A stretch of DNA of 64,000 nt from Clarireedia homoeocarpa (GCA_001465935.1 LNKV01000037.1:552341-616340); one strand, 5' to 3'; positions 11,398-24,385 are shown, numbered from the stretch's first letter. The notes: generated by a model not told the origin, from the sequence alone. Made by a program: numbers and translations.

Positions 11398-13749
11398 ATG
11401 GAACCACACAGTTTTCAAACAACGATTCCTAATGCCAACCCCAATACCAACCCCTTTTACAACGAGAACAGTGTTGTCGACTCAAGTCAACTGAAGTATC
11501 CTGCTCAACCAGGGCCAAGATTATATAAATCACGGAAATATCGACCCTGCGACTTTTGCCGAAATCGCCAAGTGAGTGCTCGTTCTTTGGTCCCATACTA
11601 CTGAGTGAAGAAACCGTAACGCTAACACTCGACCACCCTGACCAAAAGGTGGCATGCAAGATAGATACCGCCCCACCTTGTGCACTTTGTTCCTCCCATG
11701 GGAAGGTATGCACATTTGTAGAACGGCCGAAGAAGAAGAAACGGCCAACAGTTTCTGCAAACAATGGTGAAGCGAATGGGGACCAGAGTTCAGAGGGTAT
11801 GTCGAAGCTTCCCCAGTTTATCAACATGACTGTCATATGGTATCTTACACAGAACTGAGATCAATACTAATGTTACCTGATGAAGTTTCACGCCCCTCAC
11901 ACCAATTCGACGTTCCTTCAACACAAATTAGTCCTGCCTTCATTCCTCAGTATAATGAACATCACTTCCAAGGCCTGAATGGACATGATATATTACCAGA
12001 TTCCAATCCATCTTCGGATCAACAGATTCTTATTCATGATGGATCTCCTGTCTACATTGATCCCTATTTTGCTATGCAGGGCCCACATATCCGGCCTCTT
12101 GACTCTCCTCCATCGATGTCAGCAAGGTTCATAGGAGAGACAGGAGAGTCTAACCCATATCTGTTACGGCGCCACCGCTATGATGAGAATGATGAATGTA
12201 CGATATCGAAATTGACGTACAGGCGGATTCGAAACTCTGGGGATGGTGAATTTTCAAGCGGTAAAGAGGCTCCCGTGGTGTTTATGCTAGCAGACAATAG
12301 CTTCACCCAAAAAGGAGAGCCAAGGCTAGATGAAGATGTGCTTGCAAAGGCACAAGCAGAGCTCAGAGCCATGTTTACAGATATCGAGGCTCTACGCCTG
12401 ATTGGCCTTTTCTTTCGATTTGTATATCCTTATTTTCCTATTCTCTGCAAAAAGCAGTTTTTTCAATCGCCTGGGATATTACTGCCTACGGTCCTTGATA
12501 TGATTCCACAGTCTTTATTGTCAGCGATATTTGCTGCTGCTCTTCCGTTCATGATATACGATGACATCCTGGCTACGAGTATTGTTCACTCCCCTCCATC
12601 GGCGCACAGACTCTTTCGCTTATCATGGCTCTTCATACAGCAGGAGCTACACACTCCACGTCTCGCGACTGTACAAGCTTGCCTCCTGTTACTTCAGAGG
12701 GCCCCCACGAATCCGTACACTACCGACACGCCTTGGAAAACCAGCCTCGTAGGATGGACCGTGAGTCTTGCGCAGAATCTAGGCTTGATGAGAGAATGTG
12801 GCAACTGGGTAATCCCCGCATGGGAAGCAGCGATGAGGAAAAGAGTATGGCACGCAGTGTTCATAATGGATAAATGGGCATCACTCGGTGCAGGAATGCC
12901 AAGCCACATTCGAACCGAAGATTTCGACGTGCTCCCGCTTCAGGCAACCGATCTCGAAGCGCCGTGTCCAAATCAAAATCCTCATGACACACAGGCATTC
13001 AGGGATGCCGATTCTGACTACGAGCATTTTCGACTACTGGCCGAGCTCACCGCTATCCTAAGCGATATCATCGACTCCTTTTACACAGTGCGAGCAGCGC
13101 AACGAACAAGCAAGGACTTCGCATTGTCCCTCGACTTGGCGCGACCACTTCGTTCACGGCTAAAGGCTTGGAATGAATCGCTGCCGCCAGCAATGAGTCT
13201 ACGACACATGGAACGTGTTGATTCTCAAGGTTTGACTCTTTTGAGCGCAAATCCTTCGCTCTCGTTAGCATATATAATTGCTACAATGACGCTATTCCGT
13301 GCACTTCTCCGACCACTCGAGAATGTACCTAGTGTGGACGAAGGAGACCATGGGATTGCAGGCAGTCGACAAGCTGTCCGAGCTGGTGCAAGGGAATGCG
13401 CCAAGGAAGTTGTCGAGTTTGTAGAGAACCTTGGCAGAGGTACTCTAGATGCATTTTGGCATTCTTGTAAGTTTTTGTAACCCCCTATCTTCGTTCTTGT
13501 GCCACCGACAATTAATACAAAGGTACTCTAGGGTCACGTTCCAATTTCTCAATCGCGTCGTCGTTTCTCATGCAAATTCTAGTTACGTCGGAGAATGAGG
13601 CCGAAGCTAGTGAAATCAATGAGTTGGTCACTCGGTGGCGTTGGGCCTTGAGGATTGGCAGCGGAAGCTCGGGAAATGCACTCATGAGTTTGGGACTACT
13701 TAGGTTGGATGGCCTGTTGCTAGAGAATGGCGGAACCAACCTAGGCTAA
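11398..13749 (+). CDS. Zn(II)2Cys6 transcription factor with fungal-specific middle domain
   Basis: Four exons (11398-11571, 11649-11796, 11853-13466, 13532-13749) give 718 codons. The binuclear zinc cluster is built across the first intron: C-DF-C-RNRQVA-C-KIDTAPP-C-AL-C-SSHGKV-C, followed by the basic stretch ERPKKKKRP. The middle part (residues about 240-450) resembles the fungal_trans domain, with LFFRFVYPYFPILCKKQF and LRECGNW. The C-terminal exon reads WSRSNFSIASSFLM and WRWALRIGSGSSGNA, typical of these regulators; the last intron's acceptor must be TAG at 13529-13531 to give this. The start is the first ATG in frame. Target genes are unknown. It stands alone, with no obvious biosynthetic cluster beside it. 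Confidence 0.9.
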
Positions 13750-14369
13750 GCGCTACGCTCTGTACTCCGGAGGGATAGCATATACGAAAAAGAGTTGAGA
13801 CTCGCATTGAAGCATTATGGACAGCGTTGGGAGGCGCAGGATAGGTGGGGCGTCATAAAAGTTCTTGGTAGGCGGGGGTACTAAATGGAGCTCCGGATTA
13901 TAAAAGGTGTCTGGGGTTTCATGGTCTCTACGGAGCTTGATAGCGCGCATGGCTTATATATAATTTCCATCAAATTCAACAATAATAGGCGGGGTTATTT
14001 GTTCCAAATTTGTAAATTTCTTTTCTTGCTGCTAGCTGATAGTCCGGCTGGCAGCAGTATGGAATAGGTCCCGCAAATTATTCGCGGTCTGTAAGTTTAG
14101 CCCTTTGGACCACATGATGGGACTCTCCTAAAATGAATAATGTTGTCTACGTTTTTGCGTGTTTCGAGCTCCTCCCCACTGTTAGGACACGGTCACCATA
14201 ATCGATCGGTAGCGGTAACGTGGCTGATAATTGAGCAATAGGCGAGCAGTCTGTCAGTTGCTCAGCCTCAACTAATCACTAGGTGGGCAAAGTAAACTTC
14301 CAGCCGATGCTAATATTGAGATTATTGCACAGCATCAGATAATTGCACTTGATCCTCTCGTCGACTTCT
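13750..14369. other. intergenic region between convergent genes
   Basis: Holds the 3' ends of the zinc-cluster regulator and the DCAF4-like gene. No coding signal or notable repeat is seen. Confidence 0.6.
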
Positions 14370-16368
14370 TCAATCTTTGTCAGAATCACCATGATCCCAC
14401 GCCCATCTCGCCAGACTGTTCTGATCCGCCACCCATATGCTCCTAGGATTGTTGGGTGTGTCTTGCACAAATTTCAAACACCTAGTCCCCTTGCAGAGTA
14501 TGGAGTCAATATATCGGTCATCTGCCATCTTAGATTTTACTGGACGAGAATTCAAAATATGGCCACCGTGTAAAGAGAAAAGATTGATGCGTGAATCATA
14601 ATCCTGCGCAGCTGCTATTATGCCAAGCTCCAAGTCAACGTCAAAACCAATGCCAATCTGAGCTTCGTTCTTATAGCCAGGATAATCAAGGCAAGGAAAT
14701 GTCGGAGCTCTTGTTTTCTTTCCTTTGCGCTTGCCTCGTTGTTGATAATACTCTTGAGATGATATCGAACGAGATTTCCGAAAACGAAGATCATATTGAC
14801 AAAGACTTGAGTTCAAGCCTGCAACGAGAATCCGACTCTCGTCAACAGCCTTAATATGCGTGATAGAACTCCGGTGCATGATCGTATCGGCGTGCGGTCC
14901 AAATTTTGGTAAACGGAGATCGGTGATATTTAGAATACCATTTCGACCACCACTGAGAAGAATAAAAGGATTCTCAGGAAGAAACTCGAGCGCAAACACG
15001 TCACGAGGATTATCGTGGTTGTGTGAATTACCTTCTGGTGAGATCCACGCGGCATTTATCTCTCTATCGACAAGGAGAACGCCGTCACTTGCACCTCTAT
15101 ATACAATACAAGTCAGCAAGGCCGGTCAATGTTAGAATACTGAAGGATACATGATTAGCCACTGACGAAGTGGTGGTGACTAGCATTGGGGAGCCTCATA
15201 TCACAAGCGCTGCAAGTAGTATCAATGACTTACACAGCAAACAAGTATTGGGACGATGGTGGTGCCGATACTGACGAATAAATGCTCACTTCTTCTCGCC
15301 CTGGCCCCAAAATTCGGTGGCCATCTTCGAGGTCTAGATAGCATCAGTTCCAATTGTAAATATATCAGGCAACAATGAGAACTGCGGGACTGTGTTGACA
15401 TGTTGAAAAGCTTTCGGTAGCAAAGAGCAGTGGGACTTAGGGAATATATCTCACCTCTTTCTTCATTTGCAGCTGGTCTAATTGAGGTGATTGCGATTCC
15501 TGCAGCTGTGTTAGAAAGCCATGTTGTTGCTATCTTTCCATGCACTTCGTTCACACTAACTGCCATTAGTCAGTAAGTTGCAGCTTAGAATCTAATAAGT
15601 CTTATATGGGCAATCATCTGAGAAATGTGAGGTTCAGATGTACTCACGCGAAGTTGATTGGCCGCGGCCAAAAATGTTGATGCCTCCCCTGACATTGCTG
15701 TAAGGATTCCATTGAGGACTTGTGAAATCCATCACCAAAGCGTCTGTTGTTTTCAATCTTGGATTGCAGTTGACTAAAAACGGCCTAAGATCCGCGTTGC
15801 AGGCTATGAGAGTCTGAATCAGCTAACGATACAAAGATAGTCATATAGCGTAGCACATTTCAGTTGCAAATGCCTCCATCCCCAAAACATAACTAACTGT
15901 AGACGGAGACTCACTCATAGAGACTTCGAGTAATGAAGCATTCAGATTTACAGGTATCGCTGCAAATAGAATTGGGCATCCTATGGTCGCATTCCCCATT
16001 CTAGCAAGATTTCGAGCATAGATGGTTGACGTGGTGGACCCCAGACCGTTTCCACCAAACTCCCTAGAAAGGAAGCCACCGATGAGTGGTGCTGCAAGAA
16101 TTTTAGATCTGGAGACACGCCCAACGAGACGTTGAGATACCAATTCCTGAGCCAGCTGTGCTTCATTTTCTATTTTACGTCTTTTGACATCATGAAATGA
16201 ATAGGCTGAATGCGAAGGTGCATTTGTTTGAATTTTGAAATATTTGCCTTTCTCGGTATCTACACGACGTAAGCAATGAGGACAGTACGAAGCGCAGCGC
16301 ACCAAGGTGAAAAGGATTATGTACATACCATAGTAATATCCAGGAATATCACGCATACCTAAACTCAT
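14370..16368 (-). CDS. DCAF4-like WD40 protein (possible CUL4-DDB1 substrate receptor)
   Basis: Six exons: 16368-16329, 16259-15915, 15803-15648, 15559-15455, 15333-15234, 15096-14370, summing to 491 codons. The N-terminus reads DIPGYYYDTEKGKYFKIQ, the DCAF4-type opening before a WD40 propeller. Later strands include LEFLPENPFILLSGGRNGILNITDLR and a final RSIWVADQNSLARWAW. In animals DCAF4 links substrates to CUL4-DDB1; the fungal role is inferred. Exon 2 to 3 is the least certain join: I use the strong donor GTGAGT at 15914 with acceptor at 15804 and a branch-like GCTGAT, but a GTTAGT donor with an earlier acceptor also keeps the frame. The gene is divergent from the ABM-like gene. Confidence 0.8.
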
Positions 16369-16810
16369 GTCGACCGCGCAACAGAGTGCTTGTTTTCATA
16401 CTGTACAAGCTCGTAGTCCACTATTCCCAGCGTAAACGAAGCGGTACAAGAGGAGAACGAGACGAGACGAAAGCGTTTCTTTGGTCTGTCAGTGATGATG
16501 AATGAAAGATGCAGGTATATTTTTTTCGGTGATTGATAACCTTTAAGGACAAGAAAATATCTATCCGCTCTACTCAATCACGTGTGATACGAAGCTCACT
16601 CAGCTCAAACTCCAAACCTCAATTCCAACTGCAGCTTGACTCTTGTCATGCATCGGCCCTTCCTGGGCCGCCCCACCAAAGCTACCCCTCACATTCACCA
16701 TCTTTCCTACTAGTCTTTGCATCGTCGTCTGTGTTTTCGAATTCTACGGAAACCTCAAACCTTTCAACTTCCACACAACGATCCAAATAACGCTTCGCAC
16801 CTTCCTAACG
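16369..16810. other. divergent promoter region with a CACGTG site
   Basis: Lies between the starts of the DCAF4-like and ABM-like genes. A CACGTG E-box (16579-16584, within TCACGTGTGA) is visible. Otherwise CT-rich leader sequence. Confidence 0.5.
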
Positions 16811-17193
16811 ATGGTTTATACTCTGACCGTTCACCTGTACGCAAACGAGCAGCCTGATTCAATAGCCCGCATTAAGGCCAAGCTCATTGAAGCCTCTCGA
16901 GTTTACAAGAAGGACAAGGAAACTGTGGACTGGATTGTCATGCAAGATGTCCACGACCCAAGAGCATTCACCATTGTAGAGAGATTCGAGCAAGAGAGTG
17001 TATGTTATTTTTTGTCCTTACTGCTGTAGAGCTAGAACTACCACTGACCCAAGTCCAGAGCCAAAAATACCACCTCGAGAATCCCTACTGGAAGACTTTT
17101 GACCCTTATGTTGTACCACTCCTTGATCGACCAATGGATCTACGCAGGCACGAGGAGCTAGATATCAGCAAAGAGGTTGAGGTCCCTGCTTAA
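16811..17193 (+). CDS. small ABM-like (antibiotic biosynthesis monooxygenase fold) protein
   Basis: Two exons (16811-16999 and 17059-17193) give 108 codons. The fold suggestion comes from the pattern MVYTLTVHLYANEQPDSIARIKAKL, split here as an initial strand and helix, then WIVMQDVHDPRAFTIVERFEQES and NPYWKTFDPYV, as in small ferredoxin-like dimeric ABM proteins. A lone family member may act as a heme or quinone-type oxygenase or have another role; the substrate is not known. The intron is 59 nt with a CTGAC branch site. The start ATG follows a CT-rich leader. Confidence 0.78.
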
Positions 17194-18000
17194 TGGGAGG
17201 AAGGTCCTTCTCACGCTTGAGCTTTCTTGGAAGTGCATGGGACTCTTTTATTATCTATACAAAACACACTGGGAGGCCAGGAAAAATGCCCTGCAGGAGA
17301 GAGCGGCGATGGCGTCTGTGGTATTTATTTCTATTGTTCAATTGTAGTTCTAAGTCGAGCTGGATGCTCACCTTTTCAATTGAATTAGACATAGCCGCAG
17401 TTCAAGACCGTGATATAGAGCTTTTCCCTTGCTCAACAGAAGAACAAGATAGAGTGATGCTTGTCCTTACGCCATCTCAGCTTCGTAGTTCTTGTCATTG
17501 TAAAGTTGCTTCTGTTCTCAATAAGTTCTACGGCCTTTGTGAACACTTTCCGAATAATAAAATGTTGCGGTTAGGTCGATTTACTGTACGTAACCTGGGT
17601 AAATTCGCGAGGCCTTTTTTATACACACGCGTGACACGCTAGGACTATCAGCCTCCTTTCAAGCCTCCCTACAGTGGCCTTCCAGGCGATAAGCTTGACG
17701 ATAAGAAATCTTCATAAACTCGTCGCGCGAAACCCTGCGTCGCGGAATTCCAGACTACATACCGGTAAATCGGTAAACCGCGACATCCTACCATCTACAC
17801 AGTACTCCTAAACTGTTCACTGAACGATACAATTGTGCGCTTCTACTCAACTTGCTGATAACATGCACATTTGGCTGCACACACATGTGGCAGTAGCTTT
17901 ATTATGGTCAAACCACCGGTGACGCGAAATCCGTGAGCTCTTTCTTCACCTTTGAACGCGTTTCTCACAATATCAAATACTCACACTGATAGGAAGAAAC
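17194..18000. other. intergenic region, ABM-like gene to large WD40 gene
   Basis: A 149-codon frame (17193-17642) overlaps the last base of the upstream stop codon, but it lacks recognisable domains and has poor coding character, so I read it as 3' UTR. The rest is the upstream region of the next gene. Confidence 0.5.
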
Positions 18001-21000
18001 ATGTCTAGTCATACGATTGTTATTGACCTGACCCAAGATCGCGATACGGACAAAAATCGAGACCTTTTCTCGCCGTCACCATCAATAAAGACATTACAAT
18101 TCGGAGTTGACGCTACTATGCCCAGCGGTATTTCCGCCCACCCAGCTCCGAAACAATTGTCTGGTAGATCTGTCGCACGCCAGAATGCGCCAAAAAGAGT
18201 AAATAGAGTAGGATGGTCTTCTCAACACCAAAGGCATACAATGCCGGAACGTCCTGTCAAAAAACAGAAGACCAACGGAAACACTCAACCTCAGGATATC
18301 CACAGAAGCTCACCTGCGGTCATTCTGCCAGCTCCCAAAGCGTCAACCGTGAGTGCTGCCTATGCACACACACCTCAAGAGTCGCTGCGTAGCCAAGCAT
18401 CGGGGGCGGTGCTCTCGTCCAATTCCCCTCCGTCAGATGATCTAAAGGATAGGTTTTCTGCAGTTCTTTGTCATCAGGTTTTTAAACACATTGTCGCTGC
18501 AATGGATCGTCACCAACGTGTTATTGCGGAGGCAAAACTATGGGAGATTGGAAAAGATGTATGCAATTTCACTACCATGGCTTTATTTCACTGAGCTAAC
18601 GTTTAGAAAAAAGGTTGCTGGCGAGCTTGCCAATGATAAAGTTTTCGACACCATCCGTAACTCTGGAGATCGATTATCACCAGCAGACGAAGAAATGATA
18701 TCCAAAAAGGCCAGACGCTATGTAGATCATTTTGTTTCGGTTTCACTGACTCTGCCACCTGATGCCCTTGAACAATCGAAGGACGAATCATACGAAAGCT
18801 ATCCGGTTGCTGTTTCTTCGGTCACAGCTATGAGAAACAATCCTCTCCCAGCGAGTGAGCTACAAGCTTATCCCTCCTCCCCGGCCACATCTTTCACTAT
18901 AAATATACCTAGTTCTGTGATCTCTCAGAGGACGACTCGAAAGACCCGAATTCAAAAACCGGGAGTCATACGGCCTCCCCTGCGGTCTCGTAGAGCCGCT
19001 TTAGGTTCAACAATCTCAGACCAGCGTGTAGAAGACAACGGATCTATAGCAGACCTTCAATCAGCTAGGAATATTAATACATCCAAGAAGAAAGTTATTT
19101 CCGGCGACAGCATCAACGACATCCTTTCGGACGTTTCATCTGACCAGGATACTTTGGCTACTAGCTCTATTCATATTAACACCTCAAGGCCATATCTAGA
19201 TTCACTGACTCGGCAGAGCATTCAACGAGGGCTCGAGCGTGTGTCTACTGGTAATGGAAAGTTCTTCTGGGATAGGCAAGTGAAAGCACTTCATGGAGGT
19301 ATTTACCATGTGGATTTTTCCCATGAGGAACTTGCATATATACGCTCCGTCCTCGCTTCACAACTCCCGTATTCTCAAAGAGTACTTAAGCTAGACCTCT
19401 TAATCAAGAAGCAAAAACAAAAAATACCGGAACTAGCGAAGCATTTGTCCTCTATACCGCCAACATCTGTTACTAGTGTCGGTGAGCGCCTAGTTTCCAC
19501 TCGTGGCATTAATGCATTAACGTCATTCTTTGAAGATTGCCTCGCAAATAAACTTAACACTCATTCTAAAACTCTGCAGTTTGATCTGAATCCGAACCGC
19601 CCCCGAGTGAAGAGGCAGTTTACGTCACTCCTTAGACAGCGGGAAGTCCAAGGAATCGCCGCGGTCGGTTCTAGATCTCGCTCAAGATCGTACGCGTCTG
19701 AAATCTACACAATGTTGGAAGACTCGTTACAGTTAAAAATAGGGTGGACAGGCTGCTGTGGCGACATTTGGGCTGTGGCATGGCTAGACGCTGACACATT
19801 TGTGTGCGGTGCTACAGCTCATTCAGATCCGCATAACATGCAATACAACCGACCAGGAAATCTTGCCGTTGGATCAATCTCAAAGCAAGCCTTGAATGCG
19901 GTTGCTGACCATCGAATTCCTCGGCCACTGATCAATGCTAGCCAAAACATGGAGAATTCCCTCGATTCGATGCGTCAAACACAGGATCCTTGGTTATATA
20001 CATCAATTTCTGCCGTCTCGCATTGTAAAAGAAGCGGGTATACCTTTACGGCTAGCTTCGACAACAATGTAAAGGTCTGGAGAGCTTCAGCACTTGGCAT
20101 TAGCCCTGCCCTCAGCGTGAAAGGAACATGGAAACAAGAAGGGAAAGTCAATTTTGTAGTTACCTCGGAATTTCATGATTATGTGGCTACTGCGTCTGAT
20201 GTTTGCAACAACGCGGTGCGAGTTTATCGATTTGATGGGACCAACATAGATATGTCACCGTTCGACACCTACAACGGCGAAAGAGCTGCTGAACAAGCTC
20301 AGCAACTGGGAAGAAGCGACCATTGGGCGTATTATCCGGCAACTATCCAATGGGGTAAAGCGGAGAGTGTCTCCCACCTGTTACTTGTGGGCTACTCACC
20401 GCGAGCTATAAGCGGCGAGGAAGCGGATATTCCCGAAGAGAAAAGAAACAGCGGCGAACTCTGCTTATGGAATGCACGAGATGGCACGAAGGTGCCAATC
20501 TCTTCAGCGCGCACGCAAAATGTATTTGAGGTTATATGGCACCCCACTCTTCCCAGCTTTATTGCAGCGACGTCACCTTATGGTGCATTTGAAAGTGAAA
20601 CGAAAACCCAGGTGAGATTGTTCACTTGGAATGATGCCGGCACATTCACACCTGTACGGGTGTTCGACTGTCCAGCCTGTGACGTCAACGAGCTGACCAT
20701 CATGTAAGCAAACATGATCATCGGATTTGGAAACTGTAGCTAATCCCTTTCTAGGCCGAATAGCCTTCTTCAATGTTACATAACAGCAAGTTGCACAGAT
20801 GGTGCCACATACGTATGGGACTCTGGGGCATCCGGCGACGGGGCCATTCATGTTCTCAGCCATGGAGGTATGATCTTAATACTTGAAGCTGGCTTGTTTC
20901 TGTACTAATATAATACAGAGTCTTTAGATAACCCTGTTCATGACCTCCCACGTGAGATAGCAGATACTGGGGTGAAATTTGCTGCTTGGGGAAAGACGTC

Positions 21001-21796
21001 TGACCGTTTTTACACTGGTGGCTCTGACGGGAAAGTTTACGCTTGGGATATACAGCGACCTCCAGGAAAAGCCCTTGTTCGGGAGGTTCTCACAGCTTCC
21101 GGTGGAATTTCGGCTGGTTTATTCTTTGACGATTACTCTATGCTGCTTGTAGGCGATGCTACCGGTAAAGTCCATATACTGTTACGCAAGGGAGACGATT
21201 CTGAATTTGATGAACTGGAGCAAGACTCGGTGCAGCCTGCCAAGGCGCCGAGGACAATCAAACATCATCCAGATCCTCCTCCACCCGGGGAATATCAGGA
21301 GCAGAGCCTAGAAACAGGGGTGGAGATCTCTAAAGAGCTTGTCCGCAAGGGATTCATTTCCTTGCACAAAGATCGTGTAATCGGAGCCATTCAGGGCCCT
21401 AATTATTCAGAGCTCGGTCTTGACTGTTGCGCTGCTCATGTTGATGGCGATCCTTCACGGCCACTTTTGCCTTATTACGAAGTTCGACAACAAGGACGTC
21501 GTAAAATCCATGTTAATCTGGAGTCCCAGTCGATTTCTCGAATACCCGTCGTCACCTATGGGTCAGATCTAGCGACACATTTACAGAATCTAAGGCTAGA
21601 TGTTGACTTCGAGGCACTAGATCATGAAACAAAGGCAAGCCTGGTTGAGGATAAAGTAGAGGTGATCGGAGACTTCTTGTATGACAATGAACTGACACCG
21701 CATTATGGTATTTTCAAGCGGTTTAGGGGAAGACGATCCACACGAGCAGCGGACTCATTGGATGAGAAGCAAGAGCGATGTCTTCAAGAAGACTAA
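18001..21796 (+). CDS. large WD40-repeat protein, candidate CUL4 adaptor (DIM-8/Raf1-like?)
   Basis: Four exons (18001-18558, 18614-20703, 20755-20867, 20919-21796) sum to 1213 codons. The first 160 residues or so are disordered and rich in Ser, Pro and Lys; the middle is low-complexity with a Ser/Arg run. WD40-type strands begin near residue 560 (GDIWAVAWLDADTFVCGATAHSD is split around a Trp-Ala-Val core) and continue with YTFTASFDNNVKVW, ATYVWDSG and FYTGGSDGKVYAWD. The domain order resembles the heterochromatin CUL4 adaptors Raf1 of fission yeast and DIM-8 of Neurospora, but that link is inference from architecture only. The first intron ends in AAG, 18611-18613, which is the only acceptor that keeps the frame. 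No frame damage is seen. Confidence 0.75.
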
Positions 21797-22940
21797 ACAT
21801 GTGTATATAAGTATCTGAATTATGAACAATTAGTGGACACTCAGTAGAGGTGCAATCGTTACTGTCTTCCGGTTGATTCTATCAAATATCGGCTCCTGGT
21901 AGATGGATGAGCTCTGTCAAGCCTATGATGTATTCACGATAGTAGATGGATTCGAATCACTTAAGATGTTCGATGGTTTCATCATCAAATTACCGCCTCT
22001 GTTGCACCTTCTATTAAATCGCAATTTATTTGTGCTTGGTTTGAATTCCGTGATCAATCTTGGTCTTTTTTTTTAGGGGTCTCGCTTACCCTTTTCGGTC
22101 GAAAAGCTCCTCAAACCGGGAACAGCTTGGGAAGCTTGCTCGCCTAGCTTCGGTCGACCATGAACAGGAACAGAGCAGAGTACTGTGGTGTAAAGCTTTC
22201 TTGCTCGGGGACCGGTTGACCAGCTACACATGCAGGCCCTCGGGTCATTGACCGAACGTGACATCATCATTTCATGTACTGCAAGGCCCTAGGCTGGTGC
22301 GCTGCTCCACCACCTACAGCAATACGTTGTTTAGCATTTGATAATACAAACAGATCCATTTGCCTTGACACATACTGTCTGCTCCGACTTCTGAATCTAC
22401 TCACGTTGCTCCTTCTTTCCTTTCAAAGTGGGCATAGGTGAAGTAGTGGATCTTACATCCCACAAAGTCTCTCGGATGTTCATCGTGAATTAGACGTTTT
22501 AGTGACATGGAGAAAGAGTAATAACATCTGCTGATGTTCTTGTCAATTGTATAGAATATATGCACAGTGCAATACCATTTCGAATCACTAGAGAATTCCT
22601 TCACTGTTTGACATCTTTTATGCACAGGATCATCGAGGTAAGGTTGATGGTCACGAGAACAGACTGAGCCCAGACATTGGATCAACACTTGATTGCCAAG
22701 CTTATATACGTCTTTCCTTATGCTTAAGACAATGGCCATATTAACATTGACATCCAAATATGACAAATTCCTCGTGGTGTTAGTAGCGATTTGATAAGAC
22801 ACGAGTATATGATATGGCACACCAATAAGCACAATTTGAAGTGTATAAGTATATCCATGAAAGGATGAATCCATCAATTTATAATGTAACAGTCTTTGAT
22901 ATAATACAGTGTTGTTCCCAGAACAGCCGCAGCTATCCAT
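21797..22940. other. intergenic region with an unassigned 179-codon open frame
   Basis: Between convergent genes. On the minus strand 22940-22401 is open for 179 codons from an ATG, starting on the base next to the stop of the small protein gene. No domain is recognised. I treat it as probable 3' UTR. Confidence 0.4.
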
Positions 22941-23311
22941 CTATTGCTTGCGGTGCAGTCCTCCCTCATCACCAGTGTTGTGCAAAGCGTTGGGGACAGC
23001 ACGCTCAACCGACTCTGGCAAAACCTCCTGAAGCTTCTGGGGAACCACACTATCGGTGGTGCCGTCAGCGCTGACCTTGGCGTGAGACTTGCTTGTGCTC
23101 TGGCTGGTGTCACCAGTGGGGTGGATCTATATGGTTGTTAGAATAATGATACTCTGGGTTGCAGCGCGGGTTGAGGAGAACATACATCTTCAGGGAGCTT
23201 TCTCTCGAGCCCCTCAGGTGCCTTCTCCTGGATCTTGCCAGGAACCTTGGAATTATCAGTGGCGTGAGAAACGCCCTGGCCGTATTCGTTTTGCATAGCA
23301 GCGGTAGACAT
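22941..23311 (-). CDS. small hydrophilic conserved fungal protein
   Basis: Two exons (23311-23186 and 23126-22941) give 104 codons. The product is strongly hydrophilic and without a membrane segment. It contains an internal echo: KVPGKIQEKAPEGLERKLPE in exon 1 and VVPQKLQEVLPESVERAVPN in exon 2, the same P-x-K-(I/L)-Q-E-x-x-P-E-x-x-E-R pattern. So the protein is two copies of one motif, one per exon, around a 59-nt intron. I do not recognise a function; proteins of this look in fungi are often stress- or spore-associated, which is only a suggestion. An upstream in-frame ATG at 23458 would add a basic leader, but the region reads better as 5' UTR. Confidence 0.7.
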
Positions 23312-24385
23312 GGTGAAGTTGCGAGTTGAAGATTGAGTTATCGAAATGCGGTTGCTGATTGGTGAACGTCTTTGAAATTGGCGTCGAAGTTGATTGTGGA
23401 TAGATGTGATTACTCGAGTTTGAGACATGAGTGTGAATGATTGTTCGATATAGGACATCCCATCGTTTTTATAATCTTTTTCTCCTTCCTGGCTAGACTG
23501 TCTGCGTCATGGACATGGTAAAGATAGACTGCTATCACAATACGCATATGTCTCATCGACGCCGGACACTCCACTAGCATATGTCATTGACTTTAGACAG
23601 AGCGGGATCTTGTTGTTGGGATACAAATACTCTACGTCAAGACACCACAGGGCTGACGTCGAATATGTACAAGGTACGAAATCCTACGCCGTCGATTAAG
23701 GACAAGCTCTCCGACTTCTCGACCTATCACACGGTTGTACTTGTATGCAGTGAGTTGTAGATCCTCGTTCGGAAGCTGCAGGAACGGACAAACCCAAATC
23801 CCGAAGTCCAGTCCGGCGGGGTTAATACAAACTCGCTGAAGGATTCAGTATTTATTACATCTACTCGGTGGCATGGCTCACATGGTTGATGTCCGGAATT
23901 GTTCCGTCCCAAGCTTTCCAAGTGAGTAATTTGACGACTGTGGCTCAAAGACTGTGGCTCATTCCACTCTACCCTGTCCCAAGTAATTCATCTCATTATT
24001 GATAGAGCGGCCTGGCCCACTGAGCGATGTCCTCTTCCTCCAATACCGCGAGGTTCGTGTCGACCACTGATGGATGTGGATATGTATCATAGACCTTTGA
24101 TCAAGCACAATGCAATCTGTTTCGATTAATATAGCCACAACCTAGGCAAGCTGTCAAGCCACATCAAACACCCACATTCCGCTCCTCGGCTTGTGGAGGG
24201 CTAAGAACTTATCCGTACCCCAGATTTCTCCGCAAAATATGGAAAGGCTCAATGTTGCCGACTTCTCACGATGGCAGTACATACTGACCTTGTTCCATAT
24301 GTTCTTGAACAGCGACTGAATCCCAAACTTTGCACCAGTTTGTCACAATTTTCGCCCTATCATTAACTCACCTGTGGCCTGCGAG
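23312..24385. other. divergent promoter region, small protein / SCOT
   Basis: No gene is supported. Upstream sequence for both divergent genes; no clear TATA box or repeat stands out. Confidence 0.5.

Noticed and set aside
17193..17642. 149-codon frame overlapping the ABM-like stop codon
   Set aside because: No motif, poor composition; best read as 3' UTR.
23312..23458. N-terminal extension of the small hydrophilic protein with a basic leader
   Set aside because: Could be a targeting peptide, but the internal ATG fits the compact family look better; left as 5' UTR.
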